Of a stretch of 5,312 bases of DNA, positions 1-5,312 are shown one piece after another; the first letter of the stretch is position 1; every line of letters starts with the position of its first letter. The stretch is from the NCBI GenBank assembly GCA_016764835.1, contig JAESRD010000033.1, positions 1 to 5,312 on the forward strand, in the 5' to 3' direction. The notes beneath the pieces are model-generated. The model searched no databases. It worked only from the letters and a program-made list of their open reading frames with translations, and was not told where the DNA came from. A program made the translations under genes and the position numbers. This DNA comes from Paracoccaceae bacterium. GTDB lineage: Bacteria; Pseudomonadota; Alphaproteobacteria; Rhodobacterales; Rhodobacteraceae.

Positions 1-109
1 GTGGCTCCTCTAACAAATGTTGCTCCATTTGTAGCTACCTTCCAAATTACCGATCTTGGGGAACAGATCAGCATCCCTGTGGCGGCGAAAGATCAGAAAT
101 GGACGGGGC
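1..109. other. Unassigned segment upstream of the transposase remnant
   Basis: I recognise no gene here. One plus-strand frame is open from the first base (a GTG, possibly by chance) to a TGA at 160-162, but its part beyond about 110 is only the wrong frame of the transposase remnant. The peptide from 1-109 (VAPLTNVAPFVATFQ...) matches no family I know. The segment could be the truncated end of a neighbouring gene or the left flank of the insertion sequence. No sequence resembling the complement of the candidate right end near 1190-1207 is visible, so the left boundary of the element cannot be placed. Confidence 0.3.
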
Positions 110-338
110 GTGCGCATCGCTTACGCTGCGTCAGAGAAGCTGGAGATCATCCGCACCGTTGAGGGGGCTCATCTGCCTGTAAAGCAGACCCTCGACATGC
201 TGGGCATCCCGCGCACCACATTATGATCGCTATGTCGAAGGCGGCTTTGACGCCCTGACGGATCGCTCACCCCGTCCAAAGTCTGTCTGGAACCGTATTC
301 CCCAGGCCAAGCGGGATGATCTGATCGAGTTCGCGCTT

Positions 339-362
339 GAGCATGAGCATGAGCATGAGCAT
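339..362 (+). repeat. Tandem hexamer (GAGCAT)x4 inside the transposase remnant
   Basis: Four perfect copies of GAGCAT lie in frame with the second transposase segment and encode Glu-His four times, between IEFAL and EALTTRELAV. Related transposases, as I recall them, have a single EHE or similar acidic pair here, so this looks like an 18-base in-frame expansion by replication slippage. A partial fifth unit (GAAGCG) follows. Confidence 0.9.
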
Positions 363-855
363 GAAGCGTTAACGACACGCGAGTTGGCGGTCGAATACAC
401 CGATGACAAGCGGTATTTTATCTCTGATAACATCGGTTTACCGCTTTCTGAAGGAAGCTGATCTGATCACCGCGCCAGACTATATCGTGATCAAAGCTGC
501 CGACGAGTTCGCGGGCAAACCACCGCCATCAACGAGATGTGGCAGACTGACTTCACCTAACTTCAAGATCATTGGTTGGGGCTGGTATTATCGCAGCACA
601 ATCCTGGATGATTACAGCCGCTACATCATCGCCTGGAAACTCTGCACGAACATGCGAGCCGAAGACGTGACCGACACCATCGAACTGGCCCTGGCAGCGT
701 CCGGCTGCGATCAGGCCGTCGTTCGGCACATGCCGCGTCTGCTGCGCAACAATGGGTCCTGTTATATCTCCGGTGATTTGGCCGAATGGCTGGAGGATCA
801 GAAAATGGATCACATTCGCGGAGCGCCGTTCCATCCACAAACCCAAGGAAAGATC

Positions 856-886
856 CCCTCTCATGGGAACCACTGCCGGGCAGTGG
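856..886 (+). repeat. 30-base in-frame insertion containing a perfect palindrome
   Basis: Between the codons for GKI and ERWH, which are normally adjacent in this transposase group, lie ten extra codons (856-885) reading PSHGNHCRAV. The second half forms a perfect inverted repeat at 870-886: CCACTGCC, one central G, then GGCAGTGG, using the first base of the following Glu codon. The insertion keeps the frame. That it is an insertion relative to the family consensus is from memory of the family; the palindrome is seen directly. Confidence 0.7.
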
Positions 887-1134
887 AGCGCTGGCACCAA
901 ACCATGAAGAACCGGGTTTTGCTGGAAAACTACTATCTGCCCGGCGATCTTGAACGCCAGATAGGGGCTTTCATCGATTACGACAACAACGAACGCTACC
1001 ACGAGAGTTTGAACAACGTCACACCCGCCGACGTCTCCTTCGGGCGCAACAAAGCCATCATCAGAGAAAGGGCAAAGATCAAGAAACTGACAATCCAAAG
1101 CCGCCGCTTGCAACATCAAAAACAGGCTGCATAA

Positions 1135-1207
1135 TCAATCACGCAAACGAACCAGAACCTCCAAAACTCAAACCGCTCTGATGTTCCATTTTATATGGGG
1201 ACGGACA
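1135..1207 (+). mobile_element. Probable 3' flank and right end of the IS3-type element
   Basis: The sequence after the transposase stop is non-coding and leads to GGGGACGGACA ending at 1207. IS3-family elements commonly end in CA-3' (TG at the other end), and the complementary TGTCCGTCCCC would be a plausible terminal inverted repeat. No matching left end is present in the window, so the boundary is an inference. The spacer at 1208-1310 before the next gene shows no coding signal and no strong terminator. Confidence 0.4.
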
Positions 1208-1310
1208 CTTTGGCCCCCTGTTTAAGAATAGCTATGCAGCCTGATCTGTAAAGCCAAGGCATTTGGTCAATAAAACTGAGGGCGCCGCGATCGTTTAATC
1301 ATGCGAATAA

Positions 1311-2186
1311 TCACAATATTTTTTCCATAAAGATGTCTGGATAGGGGTCATCGTTGAAGCGCTCTATCTCGCTCCAGCCATGTTTATAGTAAAATGCAAT
1401 TGCTTCGCTTAGCTCTTTATTGCTGTCTAGCCGAAGTGTTATGACGCCAAGTGTTTTAGCGGCTTTTTCGGCCGCGTCCATCAACTGGCTGGCAAGGCCA
1501 AGCCCCCTTGCTTGTGGCGATGTCCATAGCCGTTTGATCTCGCCATATCCTTTATCTGTGCCCTTCAGCCCAACGCAGCCGATTGGAATACCGTCTGAGA
1601 GAGCAATGAAAAATGCGCCGCGTGGATGCTGCATATCTGGTGCTTCGGGGTCGCATGACAAAGCGACATCAAAGCCAAGCTCAAACCGACGGTTGAGCTC
1701 GTCGTAATAGCTTTCGAGACAGTCAATTGCACGTTTGTCCAAGGGTGAGACCCTTTCAATGCGTATCTGCTCAAAGCCAAGCGCAATCGCCACGATATCC
1801 ATCGCGTCGAGCAGCTTATCCGGCTGTGCATAGCGGCTGATAATACCCGTCGCCTGTGCATCGGACAGGGCCTCATAGGCAGCATATTCTTGTTTTCCCG
1901 ATTTTGTCAGTGTCGCGTAGCGGCGGCGTTGATCGCCATCACGGGTGTGAAGCTCAATTAGACTTTCGGCTTCAAGGCCGCGCAGCAACCGGCTTGCAAG
2001 GCCCGAATCCAGCCGCAGATAAGCGCGAATATCGCTTATGTTGCAAATATTTTGGCCAATCGCGTTCAAAACCCGTGCAGGCCCAAGCGGGCGGCCGCGG
2101 CCGAGGAACGACGCATCCAAAAGCCCGGCTTCGGTTGTGACGGCCCGGTGAAACCGTCGCATACGTGCAATAAGGTTATTGGTCAT
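1311..2186 (-). CDS. MarR-type regulator fused to GNAT N-acetyltransferase
   Basis: An intact 291-residue protein with two domains. Residues about 1-110 form a MarR-like winged helix: ARVLNAIG helix, SDIRAYLRLDSGLASRLLRGLE recognition region, and a wing with TRDGDQRRRYATLT, matching the D-x-R-x(n)-LT pattern of MarR wings. Residues about 140-291 form a GNAT acetyltransferase: the acetyl-CoA-binding motif A is seen as LWTSPQARGLGLA (Q-x-x-G-x-G/A at 225-230), followed by a typical C-terminal motif FYYKHGW. Such fusions are widespread in proteobacteria; their acetylation substrates are mostly unknown. The ATG at 2184-2186 gives the full MarR N-terminus; upstream AGAAAGCG is a weak ribosome site. 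The gene is monocistronic here, tail to tail with the transposase remnant. Autoregulation by its own MarR domain through the palindrome at 2213-2232 is inferred. Domain calls are secure; the substrate is not known. Confidence 0.93.
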   Translation of the reverse strand: MTNNLIARMRRFHRAVTTEAGLLDASFLGRGRPLGPARVLNAIGQNICNISDIRAYLRLDSGLASRLLRGLEAESLIELHTRDGDQRRRYATLTKSGKQEYAAYEALSDAQATGIISRYAQPDKLLDAMDIVAIALGFEQIRIERVSPLDKRAIDCLESYYDELNRRFELGFDVALSCDPEAPDMQHPRGAFFIALSDGIPIGCVGLKGTDKGYGEIKRLWTSPQARGLGLASQLMDAAEKAAKTLGVITLRLDSNKELSEAIAFYYKHGWSEIERFNDDPYPDIFMEKIL

Positions 2187-2212
2187 GGGTTCGCTTTCTG
2201 CAGTTGGAATAT

Positions 2213-2232
2213 TACCTGACTTTTGTCAGATA
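2213..2232 (-). promoter_or_regulatory. Candidate MarR operator upstream of the MarR-GNAT gene
   Basis: CTGAC-TTTT-GTCAG (2216-2229) is a perfect 5-base inverted repeat, extended by two further pairs after one mismatch. It begins about 30 bases upstream of the MarR-GNAT start. Read on the minus strand it is followed at once by TAATAT, a reasonable -10 element, so a bound dimer would cover the promoter; no good -35 is apparent. A second TGACAAAAA half-site lies in opposite orientation at 2268-2276. Size, symmetry and position fit a MarR operator, but binding is inferred. Confidence 0.55.
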
Positions 2233-2318
2233 ACCGCGAGAATGGCAATCGTTATGCTGCGGCTCGCTGACAAAAAGCGCCGCCGAATTTCGTGCTTTTG
2301 GGAGCTTTGAGAAGCCCA

Positions 2319-2450
2319 TCAATCAAGCGTATTTCGCTCAACTTCCAGTGTCAGAACAGGTTCAGTTGCGATCAGGTTAACCGACCCGACGTCTTTGATC
2401 ATAGCGGCAGAAATTGACCATTTATGCAGGGGATTAGCCCCAATCGAGCC
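2319..2450 (-). pseudogene. Orphan 43-codon frame, probable C-terminal gene remnant
   Basis: This minus-strand frame runs between two TGA stops and has no plausible start. It ends ...TEPVLTLEVERNTLD, which has a natural protein-like composition, and the same frame upstream contains further short open pieces (HKTEQILARAVSE) broken by stops. It lies just downstream of the Ldh-family remnant on the same strand. It could be the tail of that gene or of another lost gene. I do not recognise the family. Confidence that it once was coding is modest. Confidence 0.3.
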
Positions 2451-2506
2451 TCACCGCGCCCGCAGCACCCTGACGGTTATGACACACTATTCAGAAACCG
2501 CGCGGG

Positions 2507-3059
2507 CCAGAATCTGTTCGGTTTTGTGCCGCTGCGCGCCGACTACCTGCCATCATTATTGTCCATTGCCGCTTACCGGACACGGCGATGCGCAGCCTAT
2601 AAGAACGCCAGCCAACAGCTCAATCATCATTGAAATCTCCGAAGCTTTACAGCCGCCGAAGCGCAGCAAAACGGCTTTGAGATTTTCGACTGGGTTTGTT
2701 ATCGGCGCGCCCGCAGCGCCAAGGCCAATGCCGAGCGGCACGTCGTGGCCGTTTCTGGCAGCAATCTGAATATCACCCAAAGCTCTGGCTAATGTGGCCA
2801 TGTCAAAAACCACTGACGGTTTGTTGGGTCTTGGCCAAGAAAACGCCAGAAGGTTTGTGCCAAACGGCGCTTTTGTCGCTCCGGCAGATGCGACGGTCGG
2901 CATATAGGTGGTGCAGGTAAAGCCGCTCAGCCGCCATAACGGTTATTGCCGTAGCATGCGCAGTGCAAAAATTTACGCCGGCAGATTGCAGAGCGACAGA
3001 GCTCAGATCATATTTTTTGCGGGTGACAGAATGACGGTCATGAGCTTGGGCATGGGCAT
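2507..3059 (-). pseudogene. Remnant of an Ldh-family NAD(P)-dependent oxidoreductase
   Basis: Pieces of a type 2 malate/L-lactate dehydrogenase-family enzyme occur in the right order on the minus strand. The N-terminal piece (3012 down to 2908) reads YDLSSVALQSAGV, then ATAITVMAAERLYLHH, like the family start that leads to A-A-E-x-x-G-x-x-S-H-G. At about 2904-2913 it jumps by frame change to TYMPTVASAGATKAPFGTN, VVFDMATLARALGDIQIAAR and LLRFGGCKASEISMMIELLAG, which match the family's central NAD(P)-binding part (FGTNP, FDMATS, GD(V/I)QIAAR, PFGG-KG, MVELLAG). About 100 codons that should lie between are gone. After the in-frame stop at 2556-2558, a further frame gives DNNDG (2549-2563) and then PNRF, resembling the family C-terminal motif. 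The intact enzyme is about 330-350 residues; relatives include DpkA-type delta-1-piperideine-2-carboxylate reductases and ureidoglycolate dehydrogenase. ATG candidates lie at 3059, 3053 and 3041, the first within 25 bases of the upstream FAD oxidoreductase stop, implying a former operon. Exact substrate is undetermined. Confidence 0.82.
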
Positions 3060-3083
3060 GGGTCCGATTGAAAGAGCGGCATT

Positions 3084-4205
3084 TTAGACGCAAAGCCGCG
3101 CCGGGCCGAGATCGGCGATGCTAATGCCGCAAGCCAAGAAATCTGCCGGTAATTGCGTGTCAAAACACAGCGCGGCGACGGCCTTTGCCAAGGCGGGGGC
3201 CATCATGATGCCGTAGCCGCCCTGCCCAGAATGCCAGACAAAATTTGCCAGTTCAGGATCATGGCCAACAACCGGGTTTTCGTCAGAAGCAAATGTGCGC
3301 AAACCGGCCCAGCTATGCTCTATGCGGCGCACTGGGATCAGGGTTTCGCGCATGATCCAGTCGGCCAAAACGGCGACATCCATCTCGTCGGGCTGCACAT
3401 CTTGCGGGTCGGTCGGGGTCGCATCGCCAGGAGAGGCCATGAATTTACCCGCCTCGGGTTTGATATAGGCATCGCTGGCGGCGAAATCGACACAGGGGAA
3501 GCGCGCCACATCCATACCGGCTATCGCGTCGATAATGATCACCGTGCGGCGTTTGGCTACCAGCCCAATGGGGGCCGCCCCGGCCATGGCGCCGATCTGC
3601 TCTGCCCAGGCCCCTGCGGCGTTGATGATGGTTTTGCCAGTAAATGTGCGCGCACCGGCGGTCACTTGCCAGCCTGCCCCAGTGCTGTGCAGCTTTGTGA
3701 CAAGGGCGCTGGCTTCAATTGCGCCGCCTCGGTTTTTGAAACCCTTGATATAGGAGAGCAGCATGGCTGCTACGTTGATATCATTGACATCTGCCTCATA
3801 AACCGCGCGGGCGACACGGTCAGGCCGTAGAAATGGCGCACGGGCCAGCGCCTCGGAGACCGGCAATTCTATCACCGGGTCGCGGCTGGTGGAGGCGGCC
3901 AAAACCGGGTCGAGCAGCGCTTCTTGGCCCGGCGGCGCCACGGCTAGCGCGCCGCGTGGTGACAGGAATGGCTGGTCGGTAAACCCGTCTGGTGGGGCTT
4001 TGAAAAACGGCTCGCTGAGCGCGTTGATACGGCGCACCAAAGCTGTGCCATAATTGCGGGTGAACAGGGCCGCTGAGCGCCCGGTGCTGTGATAACCGGG
4101 CTGCGATTCCGCCTCTAGCAGCAGCACTTTGCTCTCAACCGCCAGCTCATAAGCCGCTGATGCACCGGCCATGCCCGCCCCAATCACGATGAAATCATAG
4201 ACCAT
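3084..4205 (-). CDS. DAO-family FAD-dependent D-amino-acid dehydrogenase-like oxidoreductase
   Basis: A complete 373-residue protein of the DAO fold. The N-terminus holds the FAD-binding Rossmann motif IVIGAGMAGASAAYEL (G-x-G-x-x-G at residues 9-14) ending in the acidic LLLEAE. GYHSTGRSAALFTRNYGT (37-54), LSPRGAL, NAAGAWAEQIGAMAG (195-209), AKRRTVII, YIKPEAG (247-253), EHSWAGLRTF (296-305) and GQGGYGI (327-333) match, in order and length, what I recall of Pseudomonas aeruginosa D-arginine dehydrogenase (375 residues). Conserved positions include Tyr52, Arg220, Tyr247 and Arg303, the last of which binds the substrate carboxylate in that enzyme. The residues aligned with its His48 and Glu87 are Leu47 and Ala86, so D-arginine is unlikely to be the substrate; a neutral D-amino or imino acid is a guess. 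FAD would oxidise the amino acid to an imine that hydrolyses to the keto acid and ammonia. No signal peptide is seen. The ATG at 4205 has AAAAAGG about nine bases upstream. It is divergent from the RpiR regulator and directly upstream of the Ldh remnant. Confidence 0.9.
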   Translation of the reverse strand: MVYDFIVIGAGMAGASAAYELAVESKVLLLEAESQPGYHSTGRSAALFTRNYGTALVRRINALSEPFFKAPPDGFTDQPFLSPRGALAVAPPGQEALLDPVLAASTSRDPVIELPVSEALARAPFLRPDRVARAVYEADVNDINVAAMLLSYIKGFKNRGGAIEASALVTKLHSTGAGWQVTAGARTFTGKTIINAAGAWAEQIGAMAGAAPIGLVAKRRTVIIIDAIAGMDVARFPCVDFAASDAYIKPEAGKFMASPGDATPTDPQDVQPDEMDVAVLADWIMRETLIPVRRIEHSWAGLRTFASDENPVVGHDPELANFVWHSGQGGYGIMMAPALAKAVAALCFDTQLPADFLACGISIADLGPARLCV

Positions 4206-4352
4206 GGGGCATTGCCTTTTTGGGTTTGGTTGCCATGTGCGGCGGGTTCAAGCACAAGGCGCTTAAACGACCGATACTGCAAGTTAAATAAAATAGATTG
4301 ACTCGCTGAAAGCTTTATTACTTACTTTGATGAAGCATCCGTGGGAGGGAAC
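4206..4352. promoter_or_regulatory. Divergent promoter region between FAD oxidoreductase and RpiR regulator
   Basis: These 147 bases must hold promoters for both divergent genes. The part at 4281-4327 is clearly AT-rich against its surroundings. Plus-strand TTGACT (4298-4303) is a good -35, followed 18 bases later by a weak TTACTT (4322-4327). On the minus strand TATTTA within the run near 4283-4294 could serve as a -10, but no convincing -35 accompanies it. The 8-base palindrome AAAGCTTT (4309-4316) lies between the candidate plus-strand elements and could be part of an RpiR operator. All regulatory assignments are inferred from position and sequence. Confidence 0.45.
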
Positions 4353-5261
4353 GTGTCAAAATCATTACGCCAACGGCTTTCAGACTCCAGCACATCCACC
4401 TCAAAGGCGGACCGCACGTTGGCTATTTACATGCTGGCTGAGATGGCAACTCTGCCCTTTGAAACTGCGGCTAGTCTGGCCGAAAAGGTCTCTATTAGCG
4501 AGCCAACGGTTGGTCGGTTTTGCCGCACAATCGGCTACCAGAATTTTAAGGATCTCAAAGCGCATCTGCGCCAAGATATGGGCGACCAGCCTTGGCTGAT
4601 CGGCGACCGGCTGCGCGACTTGCAGCTGCGTCATCATGCCGGTGAAGACCAGTTGGTGCGCGGGCTTGAGCTGGAAATGGCGGCTTTGGTCGCGGTTTAC
4701 GAGATTGCACATTCGCCGACTTGGGCCACGGTAGTGCGCCGCTTGGCCACGGCCAAGGCGGTGTTTGCCATTGGTTTTCAAACTGAGCGCGGCATGGCGC
4801 AGATATTTATTAACCAGCTGCAATATTTGCGCGACGGGGTTGAGCTGCTTGATCTTGCTGGCGGCAACTTTGCCCAAGTGCTGGTACGAGACGACCCCGA
4901 CGCGGCCTTGGTGATTTTTGAAGCCCGACGCTACTCAAAGCTGGCTTTTGATCTGGCCACACAGGCCAAGGCCGCGGGCATTCCTGTCACCCTGATCACC
5001 GACCCATATTGTGACTGGGCGCATGATGTGGCCACCGAGGTCTTTGTCGTGCCGACCGAGTTTAACCTGTTTTGGGAATCGACAGCGCAGATGGCCAGCT
5101 TGGCCAACTTGCTGGTGAACGGCGTGTTCATGGAGCTTGGCTCTGGGGTTGAGGAGCGCATGAACAAGATTGCCGACCTTTACGGCAGCTTTACCGGCCA
5201 TGTTGGCAACAGCTCTGCCAGCATAATCAAACCGAAAAAACCCAGAAAATCTAAGACCTAG
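4353..5261 (+). CDS. RpiR/MurR-family transcriptional regulator (HTH plus SIS domain)
   Basis: A 302-residue regulator starting at GTG 4353, chosen over the in-frame GTG at 4341 because GGAGGG (4344-4349) lies just upstream at a short ribosome-binding distance. Residues about 18-75 form the RpiR N-terminal helix-turn-helix (LAIYMLAEMATLPFETA, SLAEKVSISEPTVGRFCRTI, GYQNFKDLKAHL). Residues about 125-260 form an SIS domain (VVRRLATAKAVFAIGF, DDPDAALVIFEARRYSK, AKAAGIPVTLITDPYCDWA), which in this family binds a phosphosugar or another small effector. The C-terminus is a lysine- and proline-rich tail, KPKKPRKSKT. It is divergent from the FAD oxidoreductase, a common layout for a local regulator, so control of that gene is a reasonable inference; whether it represses or activates, and its ligand, cannot be told. 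Several RpiR members near amino-acid catabolism genes sense non-sugar effectors. The stop codon touches the candidate insertion-sequence end that follows. Confidence 0.93.
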   Translation: MSKSLRQRLSDSSTSTSKADRTLAIYMLAEMATLPFETAASLAEKVSISEPTVGRFCRTIGYQNFKDLKAHLRQDMGDQPWLIGDRLRDLQLRHHAGEDQLVRGLELEMAALVAVYEIAHSPTWATVVRRLATAKAVFAIGFQTERGMAQIFINQLQYLRDGVELLDLAGGNFAQVLVRDDPDAALVIFEARRYSKLAFDLATQAKAAGIPVTLITDPYCDWAHDVATEVFVVPTEFNLFWESTAQMASLANLLVNGVFMELGSGVEERMNKIADLYGSFTGHVGNSSASIIKPKKPRKSKT

Positions 5262-5312
5262 GGTCAGGACTCATAACCAGAATAACACGATAGAAGCCAG
5301 AATAATGGCTGA
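5262..5312. mobile_element. Possible terminal end of an IS5-type insertion sequence
   Basis: The sequence GGGTCAGGACTCATAA starting at 5261 resembles, from memory, the end of IS5-family elements common in Rhodobacteraceae. It directly follows CTA of the regulator's last codons, and IS5-type elements favour TA or CTAG-like targets. Within it CCAGAATAA occurs twice (5277-5285 and 5297-5305), 20 bases apart, possibly sites for transposase binding. No transposase coding sequence is inside the window, so the call cannot be confirmed here. Confidence 0.4.

Larger units (their letters stand above)
110..1134 (+). pseudogene. Broken IS3-family (rve/DDE) transposase
   Basis: This is a transposase of an alphaproteobacterial IS3-type element: an N-terminal helix-turn-helix part (ASEKLEIIRTVEG, VKQTLDMLGIPRTT) followed by an rve integrase core (ILDDYSRYIIAWKL, HIRGAPFHPQTQGKI, ERWHQTMKNRVLLENYYLPG, RYHESLNNVTPADV). 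It is read across three frames. The first frame stops at 224-226, where about 11 bases that would encode the usual FYRWYDRY are missing. The second frame (225 to about 427) shifts by one extra base into the frame open from 403 to 1134. In that frame an A is missing near 517-519 and an extra A sits near 558-560, so the segment holding the first catalytic Asp (WQTDFT, Asp codon 549-551) is out of frame. The usual S-D-N-G carrying the second Asp reads R-N-N-G. Ten extra codons precede the catalytic Glu (ERWH, codon 886-888). A GTG at 110 is a plausible original start. The protein cannot be active. Family assignment is from recalled consensus; the lesions are visible in the sequence. Confidence 0.9.

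Noticed and set aside
553..1119. Long open minus-strand frame opposite the transposase (188 codons)
   Set aside because: It lies antisense to clearly recognisable transposase motifs and shows no family features; it is a shadow frame.
2259..2283. GC-rich hairpin (GCGGC...GCCGC) considered as a terminator
   Set aside because: On the minus strand no T-run follows the stem, and no plus-strand gene ends here; the stem also needs a two-base bulge.
2424..2633. Plus-strand frame (GYDTLFRNRAGQNLFGF...) that looks somewhat protein-like
   Set aside because: It is antisense to the Ldh-family remnant and its DNNDG/PNRF pieces, with no recognisable domain or ribosome site.
3042..3063. Degenerate GGGCAT/GAGCTT hexamers resembling the GAGCAT repeat
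   Set aside because: Only two adjacent units are identical; too short and degenerate to call a repeat or to link to the one at 339-362.
3153..3830. Plus-strand open frame of 225 codons opposite the FAD oxidoreductase
   Set aside because: The minus-strand gene has full-length family motifs; the plus-strand frame is a GC-driven shadow.
1..5312. Composite transposon or defence island bounded by the two mobile-element ends
   Set aside because: The two ends appear to belong to different IS families, no shared inverted repeats or target duplication are visible, and the enclosed genes are metabolic and regulatory.

Overview
The window looks like a piece of an alphaproteobacterial genome, most likely from the Rhodobacterales (Roseobacter lineage). 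This rests on the gene types (a MarR-GNAT fusion, a DAO-family FAD oxidoreductase divergent from an RpiR regulator, an IS3-type transposase of alphaproteobacterial style), on moderate GC and on codon use. It is an inference from content, not a database match. The stretch has an accessory or decaying character: two of its larger coding regions are pseudogenes, and mobile-element sequence lies at both ends.

Positions 1-1207 hold a badly broken IS3-family (rve/DDE) transposase on the plus strand. It has at least four frame-changing lesions, a fourfold GAGCAT repeat, a substituted second catalytic Asp, and a 30-base in-frame insertion carrying a perfect palindrome just before the catalytic Glu. 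After a short spacer comes an intact minus-strand gene (1311-2186) for a MarR-type winged helix fused to a GNAT acetyltransferase, with a CTGAC-TTTT-GTCAG palindrome upstream as candidate operator. From about 2319 to 3059 lies decayed minus-strand sequence: an unrecognised 43-codon frame, then a remnant of an Ldh-family (malate/L-lactate dehydrogenase superfamily, type 2) NAD(P)-dependent oxidoreductase with an internal deletion and frameshifts. Directly upstream of this remnant on the same strand is an intact FAD-dependent D-amino-acid dehydrogenase-like gene (3084-4205). A 147-base divergent promoter region separates it from a plus-strand RpiR/MurR-family regulator (4353-5261). The last 51 bases may be the terminal sequence of another insertion sequence that abuts the regulator's stop codon.

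The likely original module is regulator <-> [FAD amino-acid dehydrogenase - Ldh-family imine/keto-acid reductase]. In characterised systems an FAD dehydrogenase oxidises a D-amino acid to an imino/keto acid, and an Ldh-family enzyme of the DpkA type can reduce cyclic imines such as delta-1-piperideine-2-carboxylate. Here the second enzyme is a pseudogene, so the pathway appears partly lost while the dehydrogenase and regulator stay open. I found no tRNA, rRNA, CRISPR array or phage genes, and nothing that clearly amounts to a new defence or other undescribed system.
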